Source: Haliotis asinina (lineage: Eukaryota; Mollusca; Gastropoda; Lepetellida; Haliotidae). From it: a DNA stretch of 64,000 nt. The position numbers were made by a program, and so were the translations under genes. Where the stretch lies: NCBI RefSeq assembly GCF_037392515.1, contig NC_090290.1, forward strand, positions 19,853,753-19,917,752, given 5' to 3'. The notes beneath the pieces were generated by a model, which made no database searches, had not been told where the DNA came from, and saw only the letters and a program-made list of their open reading frames with translations. Positions within the stretch are counted from its first letter, which is position 1, and each line of letters opens with the position of its first letter. This document shows, one piece after another, positions 36,787-48,842 of this stretch.

Positions 36787-38493
36787 CGTCGAGGCTGATG
36801 AGCCTTCTCTCAACCAACGCCGTATAAAACTATCTTTACAGTACATTACAAAATTAGCTTCTAACGAGTCTAATCCTGCATTTAATTGTGTCTTTAATCC
36901 TCTTTATGAGGATTTCTATAACAAAACGTCTTCCCTTCTTCCGCCTCTAGGGCTCAGAATTAAGCCATTTCTTGCTGCTTCTAGTATTGAGCTGGAAACT
37001 ATAGCTCCATCCCGACTTGTTTCTTCTCCTCCTTGGCAGTTGGTTAGGCCAAAAGTGGAGCTAACATTAACTACATTTAAAAAATCAGAAACTAATGAAT
37101 TACAATACAACAAGAATATAATCAATTAAAACATAAATATAGCAAATATAAATCCTTATTTACAGATGGGACCAAGGACGGTGGTGCAGAGTCTTGTGTC
37201 ACTGTCACTGGATCCAGAACAATATCGTCTAGATTATCAGGCAACAGTTCTATTTTTACAGCTGAAGCTAACGCCGTATGTACTAATGGCTCTTAAATAT
37301 ATTCAAAAACACCCTAAACGTAAACAATATAAAATCTATTCAGATTCTTTTCTTGTCTTCAGGCGATTAAAAATTTGTCATGTAAACATCCACTTTTAAT
37401 TGATATTTTTGAATTGGATAATAATCCTGCTACTGGCCAATACGACATCGTCTTCTGTTGGTTACCAAGCCATGTGGGCATTTCTGGTAACGCAATGGCC
37501 GATCTTGCTGCCAAGGCAGCACTCAACAAATCTGTAACACCACTTCTTATTCCTTACAGTGATTACAAAGCCACCATTAGATCTTATATCCGTAATCTGA
37601 TGCAAAAGAAGTGGGACACCCAAGTGGGTATCAATAAATCACAAGAGATAAAACCTTACATCGGTTATACCCACTTGGGTTGTCAGTCCAGATTTGAAGA
37701 GGTTATTTTACGACGATGTCGTATTGGCCACAATAGATATTCTGATGCGTACCTTTTGAAAGGTGAGGATCCTCCGTTTTGTATCCCTTGTGATGAGAGT
37801 CACAGTCAAGCATATTCTGCTCGACTGTGTTGAATTCTCCATCACGAGGGATAAATATTTTATAGTTAAATCAATGAAGGATCTTTTTACCAGCGTTAAT
37901 TCTCATTTAATTATAGGTTTTTTAAAAGAAATTGATTTTTTGGTTGAATTTTGAATAGTATGTTGTGTGAATAGGTGTATTTTAATGACTGGTAGTTTGA
38001 ATTAGTAACTTGAATTGTTCGTGGCTGTACCCTCAAAGGGGGTTGAAGTACGTAAGTCCAAAAACATTCAAAGTAAATTCTAAATTGCCAGGTTTTTAAT
38101 CGTAGTATAAGTGTTTTGTTTTTTATTGTATGGCTAGATTTCCGAAATTGCTGACGGCTGAGGTGATGATGTAAATCCAACTAGGGTCCATGCAGGTAGC
38201 ATAGGTACTGTAAGTCCCCATGGTCCATAGTATGGTGATCTACCTTCAGTTGTTAGCAATCTATAGCCCAGTTTTATATTGTACTGTCCTCTTTTGATAA
38301 ATTGTTTTAGGCATAGCTACTCGTTTTACATTCTTTTCTGTGATGTTCTAGTTGTTTTACTCTCCTTCGTCGACAGGTTTTTATAATACTCATATGTTCC
38401 TTTTTAATGTTACGTTCCCGTCACGATATGGCTGAAATATTGCGGATGTGACGTTGAATTGTAACTCTCTCACTCACTCACTCACTCACTCAC
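36787..38493 (+). mobile_element. 5'-truncated LINE copy with 12-bp target-site duplication
   Basis: 1707 bp covering the post-RT part of ORF2, RNase H (damaged near 37145-37380), the open segment 37375-37833 with WLPSHVGISGNAMADLAAKA and the C-x2-C-containing tail, and the full 3' UTR ending GATATGGCTGAAATATTGCG ... (ACTC)n. TGTTACACAACT flanks both sides (36775-36786 and 38494-38505). Arm B keeps the related unfilled site (reverse complement of AATTGTGTCACAA at 47723-47735). Confidence 0.9.
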
Positions 38494-38505
38494 TGTTACA
38501 CAACT

Positions 38506-38806
38506 TATATTTACATTATAGAATTCTGACATGTTCACGTGAATCATTTGACATCAACGATTACTTAAAGTTTGTTTGCCTTAATGCATTACATCTTTCG
38601 GTTTTCCATGTATACAAGTCACCATGAATATTGACTATCTATTTCGTTCAAGTACGAAAGAGAGCAGATTTGTCCGACATAGTCAACTGAGTATAAACTG
38701 CAAAATTGTGGTGATTTATGATTGGATCACTCAAGATCTGTGCCGATTGTTGATATTTTCGTTATATACCTCTGAATTCCCAATACACTATGTTTATCTG
38801 CCATAA
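38506..38806 (+). repeat. 3' flank block conserved between the arms
   Basis: Matches the reverse complement of about 47490-47715 (GACATCAACGATTACTT, GCCTTAATGCATTACAT, CGGTTTTCCATGTATACA). Open frames cover it in both arms (38624-38806 and 47475-47690), but the reading frames do not agree, so I treat it as shared flank or 3' UTR, not as protein. Confidence 0.7.
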
Positions 38807-39235
38807 CCGCGTTATTTTGATTTAAAAAAAGACAAACTGTGTGGGAAAATCATATGTATATAACGTCATTATATACCCCTAAATGACATAGATTCAACAA
38901 TCACAATTTAGTGTCTTCATTATGGTCATGGTAGAATTCATTTGTTTGAAAATACTAACATCGCAAATCTACTGCTATGGCCCAAGTCTATAGATTCTAG
39001 TTCACGTGTAAACAGAATTTGCCCTATGAACACCGATTTTAATAACCATGGTTTGTATTCCTTAGTATACCATTTATTCAAGTCAACATATCTCAGATTA
39101 GCACATAAATACACTTTTAAAAACAATATGAGGAATAGAAATTACATTTAGTGAACCTTGGCTAAATATTCACATAGAGTTTATTCGCCAGGCGGCTTTT
39201 TAATCCAAAACACATAGCCTGTCATAGCCTATTTA

Positions 39236-40517
39236 CGAGGGTTGGCTGAAAGGTTCTAAGCTTCACTGTGAAAAAAAAGTCCACGTTTGTAATTTATTTT
39301 TCTACATAGTCCCCTTCCAAGTTCACACACTTTTGCCAGCGATGCTGCAAGGCCCGAATCCCGGTCAGGAAGAAATCTTCTTCAGCTACCCTAAAAAAAT
39401 CAGTCACAGCGGAAATGACGTCATCATTACTTGCAAAATGGCGATCGGCGAGTTCCATTTTCATTTTGGGGAACAGGTGGAAGACAGAAGGAGCCAAATC
39501 AGGTGAATAAGGAGGATGGTCAATGAGTTCAAAGCCACAATCGCGGATTGTTGACAAATTCGCGATTTGTGAACAGGCGCATTGTCTTGGTGGAAGAGGA
39601 CACCTTTAGCGATCATCCCTCGTCGTTTGGCTTTGATTGCTTCTCGCAACTGGTTCAGTAGATCAGCATAGTATCTGCCGTTGATAGTTTGACCTTTTTC
39701 AAGATAATCAATGAGCAGAATACTCCTGGAATCCCAAAAGACTGATGCCATCACCTTTCCAGCTGAAGGAACAGACTTGGCTTTCTTCGGAGCTGGTGAA
39801 TCAGGATGCTTCCACTGTTTTGACTGTAGTTTTGTTTCTGGTTGAAAGTGATGTATCCAGGTCTCATCCATGGTTACAAATCGTGCCACAAAATCATCGG
39901 GATCTGCTTCAAAACGACGCAAATTGTCAAGGGACGTCTGGAACCTGACACGTTTCTGTTCTGCTGTCAAGAGCTTTGACACCCATCTTGCAGAAACTTT
40001 AGTCATTCCTAATTCGTTGGTGATAATATGCTCAACCCTCTCATGAGAGATGCCCACTACACTAGCAATATGTCGAGTGTCAATCGTCGATCATCCATCA
40101 ACATATCGAGCACTTGCGTGATGTTTTCTGGAGTGGTTGCTGTTGAAGGCCTTCCTGGGCGTGGGTCATCACCAAGGCTTCGTCTGCCATGCTTAAATTC
40201 TGCAGCCCACTTCTTGACTGTGGAAAATGAAGGAGCATCATCCCCTAGAGTGGAGACCATGTCAGCATGTATCTGTGTTGGGGACATCCCTTTCTTTTGC
40301 AAGTACTTGATGACTGCCCTGTATTCGGTTTTGTCCATTTCTGATGATTTCAGAGGGTAGGTTTACCAAAGGAGTTGTAGTTGAGATAAAACTATTAGTA
40401 CGTTTGTAGTTCTTGTGTCTATGATTCACTAAATGATTGTCCTCATTGGTGGCAAACACCTGTCTCTACCTGGTGGGGAAAAACCACTCAGGCTGAGAAC
40501 TTTTCAGCCAACCCTCG
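39236..40517 (-). mobile_element. Mariner-type DNA transposon, inactive
   Basis: 1282 bp. Ends: CGAGGGTTGGCTGAAAGGTT at 39236 and its near-perfect inverted match ending at 40517 (AACTTTTCAGCCAACCCTCG). A TA dinucleotide flanks each side (39234-39235 and 40518-40519), the usual Tc1/mariner target duplication. The size is typical of mariner. It lies in the spacer between the two duplication arms. Confidence 0.93.
39294..40338 (-). pseudogene. Mariner transposase (two frameshifts)
   Basis: Reads from 40338 to 39294 on the minus strand with frame changes near 40090 and 39550. The helix-turn-helix DNA-binding part is in the first segment (GMSPTQIHADM, WAAEFKHGR, DPRPGRPST). The catalytic part has MDETWIHHF (first Asp), HQDNAPVH (second Asp) and, after the second shift, HPPYSPDLAPS (third Asp), the DD34D triad of mariner transposases. 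The total would be about 345 aa, normal for the family, but the two shifts make this copy dead. Confidence 0.92.
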
Positions 40518-40783
40518 TATCACATTAATGTCATTCGAAAATCCATTCAGATATTATCTGAAGTTAAAGGTTCAAAGCCAGACGCCCATTGACATCATTG
40601 TTTAGGGTGTTTCTTAAGCTGTGCGAGAATGAATTAAGTGTGCACATTGCAGTGCGTAGCAGTATGCTATCGGCCCGTTTGATAGAGTAACTATATATTC
40701 ATTAATGGGAACCTATTCTGCCTAGAGACTGTTATTCTGTCCGCGGGACATCACTTTGTTTCGAGTATATGTCTCGTGTGTAT

Positions 40784-40822
40784 GCGCGCGCGCGCGCGTG
40801 TGTGTGTGTGAGAGAGAGAGAG
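40784..40822. repeat. Compound (CG)n(TG)n(AG)n microsatellite
   Basis: Three dinucleotide tracts in direct succession, within the spacer. Confidence 0.92.
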
Positions 40823-40869
40823 TGCGAGAACCAACAGCATTTATTTCATTAATTATGTTGTCTTCTTTG

Positions 40870-43800
40870 TTATTGATATAGTTTGTTCCTTATTGAACAA
40901 GCAAAGAAACGGAAACAGTCCTACTGTACGGGTATCTTCACGTATATCTCCCAAGTTACCGTAACTTGTAAAATACCTCATCCACGTCCCAGTAAGACAC
41001 GTCGTTATTTCCCGTTATCCTCTACTTTCCCCAGGTTCGGGTTGACGATGCCAATATATATACTCAGGTGTGCTTTTTGTTCTCCGGAGGGCAGTAAAAC
41101 CTGTACCAATGACATGATCACGATGTTACAAAACGATATAATCAATAAGTGTAGCAAAACCATCTATGTTTGTCTTACTGGTGATCTGAACACACGCACA
41201 AAAACTCTATCTGACTATATCGTCATATACCAGTTTATTACAGATAATACTATCGATGCTGAAGTTATTCACTCTAACTTACAAACTTTAAAGGACCTTG
41301 ATGTGCCGTTGAAAAGACCCCCATGGATACGATTGCCAACTCTCATGGATGTAAGCTCTTGGATGTGTGGAAGAACACTGGATCAGTGGGCGATTTGGAT
41401 CTGATCTGATTTTCAGTGATTTAAACGCACATTATCTTCAAATCTGTCTTATTCTTGTGGCTACTCTTACGAAGATCCAAATCACTATTTCTTTTCGTGC
41501 ATTAATTACTCTGACATAAGACATAAAACGCACTACTATGCCAAAGAATATGATATCAAGTCAATACAATACGGCCACTCTAATGAATCTGCTAACGATA
41601 ATCATGAAATATTAGAATGTATCCATTCTTTCATTGTACTCTCAGGCAGATTTGTGTTGTAATAGTAAAAACGAAATTGCACTTCCCACACTAATAATCT
41701 TAATGTTATAGGTGGCTATGTTATCTAGTTTCGCTTGCTACATTCTTAGAAAACTATTGTTTATTGTTTCATATTTGCATGCTTTCCTCCTCACGACTGT
41801 TTTATTTAAGTTATTTTATCCCGGAACGGTATTAACATAAGCAATATTTATTGCTTGTTTACCAGTCCGATTCCTCTTTTGGAAATAAATATGTTTAAAC
41901 CATTGGGATGTGACCGAGAAAAGGGGAAAATCACTTGTAAATATTCAAGTGTGGTTGACAAGTGTTTAGCAACGTCAGAATTGTTTACTGTATTAGATAC
42001 GTTCTCTACAGCTGAATGTGACCAAACATTCTCTCATGTTCACTGTGCCCTGGAGTTTACCTTTTGTCTTAAAAGCAGTGAGAACGATGTTCAGAAAACT
42101 GTGAGTGATAGTAACATGAATTATGTACATTTTCCCACTAGACCTAACAGATGGGAGGCACTGCGTTTTCCAATCCCATTGATTCTGTATAGAATTACTC
42201 TGTCTTGAAACTGACAATGCACAAGCCGACTCATACAAGAATGCATTACTCATGTCACCAACTCAATATGCGAAAAAATTAACTACTGCAGCAGAAGCAA
42301 CGTTTGGATGTAAAAAGATGTCCCCAAACAGGAAACAACCGAAACCGTGGTTCGATCAAAACTGTAAAACGGCAAGAAAACACTACCATAAAACTAAGTG
42401 CATCTTTGGCAAAAATAAATCCGATACAAACCACAACATTTTTATTACGGCCTGTAAATACTATAACAGAACCCTAAAACAGGCACATCAAGCCTACAAA
42501 ACACAATGTACAAAAAAAATCACGATCGACACAAAAGTCTAATCCCCAAACGTTTTGAAACAGATTTATTTTAGAATCTTTTCTGAAAAAGCGTGATAAT
42601 AATGTCACTATTGAGTTGGTGAAGCTTTTAACCAGTATAAAAGTATGTATGTGATTGACGAAAGCGATGAGGTAAACATCGACATGAGTGAATGTGATAT
42701 GTGTGATAATCCAGTTATCGAAAACGAAATAGCTTCTGCAGTGAAAGCGCTCAACAACAACAAGGCTTATGGTATTGGCGATGTACACAATGAATATATA
42801 AAAGCAAGGCTTGATCTTCTCATGCTTGTATATGTTAGATTGTTTAATTGCGTGTTTAACTATGGAGTTGTACCTGAATCTTGGTCAACCGTTTACATCA
42901 GACCAATCTATAGGAATAAAGGCTGCCCATCCAGTCTTAATAATCACAGAGGTATAACAATTGTAAGCTGCTTGAGCAAAGTTTTTACTTCCATACTATC
43001 GGAGAGATTACAAAACTTTTCCGGTTCCATTGAACTCATAAATACAACCCAAACCGGTTTCCGTAAAACTTTGTCGACTACAGATCATGTTTACTTATTG
43101 AAATCCCTTATCGATAAATACAAAGGTCTTACTAAAAACCTCTATTGTGCTTTCAAAGACTTTATCCAGGCCTTTGGCACGGTTTGGAGACAGTATGGAC
43201 TAAAATGATCAAAAGTAATATAAGCAGCAAATGTTAAAAGATAAATCATACTATGTATCAAAAACTAAATACTGTGTAAAACAAAGTTATTCTTTTTTAC
43301 CACTCTTTCACTGTAATATTGGCATTAGACAGGGTGACAGTCTATCTTCGTTCTTATTTGCCCTTTACCTTAATGATCTTGAAATGTTTTTAAGGACATA
43401 TATTTGAAGTAGTTCGACGACAAAGATCAATAGCAGCGGCTAATAACATACAACTGTTGCTAGACGTCGGTTATGCCTACTAACCAAGTACGTTTCTGCA
43501 GAAAATCGTGTTACATCTAGCTTCTCTTACATTCAACATATATGCCTGGATCAAAATCACTGAAAACGGTTACTTTTTAAATGAAGTGGTGTAATGAGTT
43601 GAGAATATCACAATATACTACGTGAAATCAAGTAATGATGACGTAATGATAAGTAATGAGTAATGATTAGCCAACTGAAGTAATGATTAAAACAAGAATC
43701 ATAAGCTACTGGTGCATAGTCATTACATGATCACATAAGTCCTCATATAGTATATAACGTATTGGCTGATGCGTCCACCTGTATGGACATTCAATTTGAT

Positions 43801-44283
43801 CTTTTAAATATGGTTAAAAATATACTTCAGGATGTTGGATTATCATATATATGGCAGTCCCAAGGTTTTCCTTCCGCAGCCAGGCTGACAACTCTGCTAA
43901 ATACACACCTATAGATCAGTTTAAGCAATCATGGAATGTTGACCTTCAAAACTCATCAAAAAGGTAAATATTACTCCCCATATAAGAATACCCTCCGCCT
44001 ACAACCTCATTTAACCAGCCTCCCATTGAAACAACGTGTTTGGTTAACAAAACTGAGAACACGTAATCACAGATTACCGATTGAAACCGGGAGATGGTTT
44101 GATATTAACACAGAAAATAGTCTATGTACAATCTGTAACCACAACGCTATATGTGACGAATTTCATATCCTATCATGCAGAGTTCTAGATGATGTAGGAA
44201 AAGATATTCTCCTTAGCCATTTTTGCAATAATCCCCACATTGATAAGTTTATTTTCCTTATGAAATCTGACCATTATCTTTAG
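40870..44283 (+). pseudogene. Second, unrelated LINE: endonuclease and RT ORF2 remnants
   Basis: Pieces in order: an endonuclease part (about 41036-41404) with LTGDLNTRT; a linker (42252-42542) with KPWFDQNCKTARK; an RT part (42645-43208) with NNKAYGIGDVHNEYIK, NNHRGITIVSCLSKVF and TGFRKTLSTTDHV; a further RT motif GIRQGDSLS (about 43325); and a C-terminal segment (43936-44283) with LTKLRTRNHRLPIETGRW and a CTIC ... DEFHILSC zinc-binding-like motif. The region around the YADD motif (about 43410-43790) is unrecognisable. Motif wording differs clearly from the LINE at 3346, and no RNase H is seen. The clade is not assigned. Confidence 0.8.
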
Positions 44284-44544
44284 GTAAAAAATTGTCTTAT
44301 TTAAAGAAAATTGTATTATCCCTGATTTCGTTACACATCTACATTATATTCATATGGATAGTAGCAATAAGTGCACATTGTTCCCATCAAAAAACATGTA
44401 TAGTCTCTATACCGTTTTGTATGATTTATGAGAATAAAAAAAATATCCTGAATCCTGACACTGACTCGGTGAAATCTACAAGCAAAGTACTGAAAAAACA
44501 TAGCCTAAAAACATAACTGCATTTATATGAGGTACTGAACCACA

Positions 44545-44765
44545 GCCCTGGCGGTTTCCATTAAGAGGGTCTGTTGTTGATATACAACCCGTCATTTCTT
44601 GTATTGTCTACAGTTTTAGATATTCATGCTTTTATTCTGGTTGTTTTTAATGTCCTTCGTCAACAGGTGTTTGTGGTTTGGGTTTATGTGTCATGAATGT
44701 ATTATTTGTTTTTGTCACGACGTGGCTGAAACACTGCCAATGCGACAAAAGATCTTAACTAACTT
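44545..44765 (+). mobile_element. LINE 3'-end fragment (first family)
   Basis: Diverged 3' UTR with GTCCTTCGTCAACAGGTGTT and the module GTCACGACGTGGCTGAAACACTGCC followed by a decayed tail. Directly downstream of the second LINE's remnants. Confidence 0.7.
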
Positions 44766-45055
44766 TAAGCCAAGATAACTGGTTCATGGCACGCATTGTA
44801 GTTTGAATAACTGTGTCACGCCCAGACAACTGGAGCCTTTGGGTTCCCGTCGCTACGGGTAACGAGCTATTTCGCAATAGGTCTGTCTGACTTTGAAATA
44901 TTTGCTCTGCATGTTTGCTCAGATATCGATTCGAATAAACACGACCTAGCGTATTATGCTTTGGGCAGGACCACTGACCGATAAGACTACAGTCACAGGT
45001 TTTTATGTTGGGAGGAAGAGTGGTTAGTTTCATTCTGTGTTAAGTACTATTCAAG

Positions 45056-45150
45056 GCAATGAGGTCGGGGGCGTCAGAAATGGAATTCACATATGTGCAC
45101 TTGTGGGGAACGCCTTCAACCCCTAGGCTACCCCACTGCACCGTTTTAAT
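45056..45150 (-). mobile_element. Possible tRNA-like SINE head, degraded
   Basis: On the minus strand it reads CAGTGGGGTAGCCTAGGGGTT, similar to the A-box region of the SINE at 60324, and then diverges. The B box and tail are not recognised. Confidence 0.35.
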
Positions 45151-46106
45151 TGGGTAACGGGTTAGTTTGGGCTCTGACACTTTGAACAGAGGTGTCAGTT
45201 GGAGTGTGGAAGAATCAGTGTGTGTTACTCATACCCTCTGGAGCATGAACTAGATATTGATAATCCCCCGAGTCATAATAATTGTGAGATCAGGATTCGG
45301 ATCAACAATTATAGGATCCTGGCCCTCCTAAGGGACTCAACTCTACCTGATTTACGTAGTTTAGAATACGCTTAGTTTTTTCGTGGACACCTTTTAATAT
45401 TGGTTCGAATTCATCAACACATGCTCGTGACAGAGTCGGGATCGATTGTACCCCGGAATCGTACAATCGATTCTGTGTTTGATAGTGACTGGAAATAGTT
45501 TTATCATGTTCCGTTTATCCTGTAATCTATCCGATAGCACTGTTGGATAGTAAAGTAGCGTCCTCAGCACTCGAACTGAAATAGTAATGAAGTAATCAGA
45601 ATTTTCACATACACGTTGGTTACAAATACCCGACGTACAAGATGTCTAGCGTTTACTACAATCTATTTCATTCCATATCAGACCAATGTACTGCTGACTG
45701 TAGTCCTGTCGGAAGTAGTGTTTTTCACAGTTGTATCTACAGTTCTTGTAGTTAAAATGTGAAACTGTGACATATCTATTAACTACGTTCGGTCTAAAGG
45801 TGGTTGGGAAGTAGGAAATGTAACGAAACGACTTTACTGAGGCGATATTAGTGCAGAAATGAGCAATGTGGTTCAAGGCGACTTAGTGTGCAACGATAAT
45901 AATTGATTCAAAGAACACTTTTACACGCTCGTTTTGAAACTGACATGGACTCATTATAATCGATAGCTGACTTAAACAACGATTAATTTAATACTGAAAC
46001 TGTCAAAGGTGTAGCTACTATGGCGTCTCACTATAGCTATGAAAAACAAACAGGTAGGAGGGGTCAAATGCAACACCACGACGGTGGCTGGAGTCGGCCT
46101 TGGGAA
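45151..46106. other. No gene recognised
   Basis: Spacer sequence with no supported feature. Confidence 0.45.
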
Positions 46107-46340
46107 TTGAGTGAGTGAGCGAGCTAAAATTTTATATCGCATCGGCAATATTGCAGCCATATAGCGATGAAAACTAGGTAATTAACATAAAATAGCTTCC
46201 GACAAAAGACAGTAAACCACCGAGTGTATCACAGATGTATATTAAAACTAGGAATGAAATCTAAAATACTTTAATTATAGAAGGCAATACGATATGAAAA
46301 CAGGCTATAGGTCGCCAATAACTGATCACCACACTAGGTT
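46107..46340 (-). mobile_element. LINE 3'-end copy, minus orientation
   Basis: Starts TGAGTGAGTGAGCGAGC, then CATCGGCAATATTGCAGCCA (the module in reverse) and runs back through the 3' UTR to ACAGGCTATAGGTCGCCAAT and CACCACACTAGG. A plus-orientation piece of the same UTR follows at 46385. Confidence 0.8.
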
Positions 46341-46384
46341 TGTATATACATAAACACCCGAAAGTAGGTTCCGGCACATTTAAA

Positions 46385-46565
46385 AGAAATTTAAATTTTC
46401 CATCTGTTTTAAATGTAGCATTTTTGTCATTTTAAATTTGGCTAACCCTCAGTCAGACAGTCGCTGGAGGGATGATATAAATCCAGCGAGGGGCCATGCA
46501 GGTAGCAAAAGTACTTTGCAATCTATAGCCTGATTTTATATTGTATTGTCTTCTCTACCTAAAGT
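46385..46565 (+). mobile_element. LINE 3' UTR piece, inverted relative to its neighbour
   Basis: Contains TTTTAAATTTGGCTAAC, GGGATGATATAAATCCAGCG and GGGCCATGCAGGTAGCAAAA, then AATCTATAGCCTGATTTTAT. It lies head-to-head with 46107-46340 and overlaps it in UTR content by roughly 70 bp. Confidence 0.75.
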
Positions 46566-46587
46566 ACTTTAGATTTCATTACTAGTA

Positions 46588-46590
46588 TAC

Positions 46591-46641
<51 letters not shown>

Positions 46642-46696
46642 CGCACGCACACACACACACACATATACACACATATATACATATATTGGCGACGAC

Positions 46697-46752
<56 letters not shown>
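46588..46752. repeat. (AC)n / (GT)n fold-back microsatellite
   Basis: A TATA-bounded (CA)n tract and a (TG)n tract face each other around a short centre (ATTGGCGACGACCTATATAT). Single-stranded DNA could fold into a long hairpin. The 88-codon frame across it is a low-complexity artefact. Confidence 0.9.
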
Positions 46753-46753
<1 letters not shown>

Positions 46754-46783
46754 TGAATGTAGTGTTACGCAGCAGTAGTGTTA

Positions 46784-46950
46784 CGAGTCTTGACCAGACA
46801 AACCAGTGATCAACAGTGATCAATGTTTCAACCAAGCCCGCGAGTCTGACTACCCGATCCGGTTAGTCGCCTCCTACGAAAAGCATTGCCGCCTTTTGTG
46901 GCAAGTAAATGTTGCTGAAGACCTCTTCTGCCCCGGATATTCATGGGTCC
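46784..46950 (-). mobile_element. Tail-sharing interspersed repeat (family R3), body fragment
   Basis: Matches the body blocks GACCAGACAAACCAGTGATC, GACTACCCGATCCGGTTAGTC and CTTCTGCCCCGGATATTCATG of the R3 copy at 21808. It lacks the terminal tail. Confidence 0.8.
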
Positions 46951-47479
46951 TGCCCATGTGTCGAATATGACCGGACGATAGAGACCGACGTTTACTAGGC
47001 GACAAAACCCGATCTCACTCAGGACAGACGCTGGAGAGGCCCACAGAATATGTTGATGCATGTATCATAAATGTATCGTTATGAATAAATTTAGTTTTAA
47101 CCCAGATGACAGTGATCATGTTAAACTGAATGTAGTAACCAATACAGCTGAATTGAAAGTTCTTAAACTCTAAGCTGATATTGTTAACGATATGTTCCAT
47201 AGAAGGCAGTAACATTGTTAATATATTTTACCTATGTGTACTATTTTATGTATTCTATGAATACAATGTCTCATAAGCCAACGTTATGTCTGTGTGTTAT
47301 ATTTTATCCCAGTATTTGAAATGCTGCTTTATCTATAACATACCATGTGACACTTTAATAAAATGCTTGTGTCGGTCTGTGTCTGTATTCTGTCCCAATG
47401 AGGTAGATCGGTACGCTATCAATTACTGGATCATCGGAACAGCCTAATATGGCGTGGTGTTTTCTTGGGGAACATCAAT
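46951..47479. other. No gene recognised
   Basis: End of the spacer next to arm B; no supported feature. Confidence 0.45.
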
Positions 47480-48054
47480 CACATGTGCAGTGATATTCAA
47501 CACCAACTGACAATCTCTTTTCAGTGGAATATGTCGGATAATTGTGACTGACCTCTTTCGTGGGTGAACCAAATACATAGTCAAAATTCATGATCGCCTG
47601 TGTACATGGAAAACCGAAAGCGAGGTGCAATGCATTAAGGCAAACGAAATAGTCGTTGAGGTCACGTGACCAATGTGCATTTCTCACCACTTGAAAACTA
47701 AAATTATCAAACTCGGTATTAAAATTGTGTCACAAACACAATCTACAATTAAATATAAGTTTAATTACATGACATTTTGCAATTACTTATAAAACTATTA
47801 AAACACATAGTCGCACATACAAGGTACACATACAACTACAACCAATAAATTAAACACAAACAATCACACAAACTACAAGGACCTCAATAACGTGACAACG
47901 TAAACAAATAGTCAAATGCGCTGCGTATAATTTGTGACCTTGTGCTTCTTGTATATATCGGACTAACTGTAATATAATGCAATATGTAATAATCGATAGG
48001 TAGAGATACTTAACGATTGGTAAAAATATAACAAAAATGATTCATAACAGTTAC

Positions 48055-48842
48055 TCATGTTCTATGACACAACAGTGACATCATGTAATGCACCATTGAT
48101 TTAACAATGATCATATCTGGGTGAACATGCCCCGGCCCAACTGCAACAGTCAAATCCCAAAAGTCAAGGTAGATAACTCGATCAGCAAAGGGAGCGAACT
48201 CTTTTCTAAGTATGTCTGAGTAAATTAGTCCCCAGTAAGACACGAGTTCCTGTGCGAAACTTCTGTAATAGGCATGCGGTCCACGAACAGCTATGGTCAC
48301 TTTCGGAGCACGTGACAATAACTTGCCCACTGACCGCACCATCACACGAATATGGTCACGGAACACGTCAGGATGAACCAAATTAAAATGGACGTATATA
48401 TAAAGAACGACAATATCTTCTGTGTTATCTGGAAGGCTGTCGAGAAAAAGATGTTGGGGTTTATTTACAGTGGACGCATATCGCTCAGCTCCGTGGAAAA
48501 AAGGGAATTCGTGTGCATACCAAGATACAGAAAAGTTATCTTCCTTGTCCGTGAGTAGCTGAGGGTTGTGGCCAGTGCTTACATCAGGAATACCTAATGT
48601 GTAGTGGAGACTTCTTTTGAATTGTTGACTCGTGGAGTCTCCGGGCAGCCACAGTTGTTTGTTCTTCAAGCACCTACGGTACGTCTTTGGAGTCAAGGAC
48701 AAATTGTCATGACAAAACGTTGGCTGAAAGGTGCCACCAAAGAAGAGTCCGACTGGAGACACCGTCTTCCACGTCATTTCCGGCGGAAGTCTATTACACG
48801 GGGTTGTTGGCCGGGATACTTTTAAGTCCTTTGGTATATCTT
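48055..48842 (-). CDS. NXPE-B coding exon 4: PC-esterase domain
   Basis: 788 bp, as in A. The acceptor is TTTGCTTCAG|AAGATATA read on the minus strand. It keeps LPGDSTSQQ, DFWDLT and HVHPD. Of the last 240 residues about 14 differ from A, including DVK to IIVK just after the HPD motif (MVDVKS in A, MIIVKS in B). Confidence 0.92.

Larger units (their letters stand above)
29430..38806 (+). repeat. Arm A of a large inverted duplication
   Basis: Homologous, in opposite orientation, to 47480-57165. Anchors, read along the gene: the 5' flank (GATTTACC ... CCAGTGTTGA ... CGTGTTATCG), all four coding exons with splice sites, the intron sequence after exon 1, the antisense LINE tail before exon 2, the sequence just after the stop codon, and a 3' block with GCCTTAATGCATT and CGGTTTTCCATGTA (38581-38611). 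The outer limits are approximate. Arm A carries two LINE insertions not found in arm B (34087-35201 and 36787-38493). Confidence 0.88.

Noticed and set aside
38463..38495. ACTC tandem array considered as an independent satellite or CRISPR-like repeat
   Set aside because: It is the 3' tail of the LINE at 36787-38493; no spacers and no cas genes.
46569..46835. 88-codon frame with His-Thr and Cys-Val runs
   Set aside because: It reads straight through (AC)n and (GT)n microsatellites; a low-complexity artefact.
47475..47690. 71-codon frame in the conserved 3' flank of arm B, considered as an extra exon
   Set aside because: The matching arm A sequence (38581-38806) has frame-breaking indels relative to it, so protein-level conservation is not supported.
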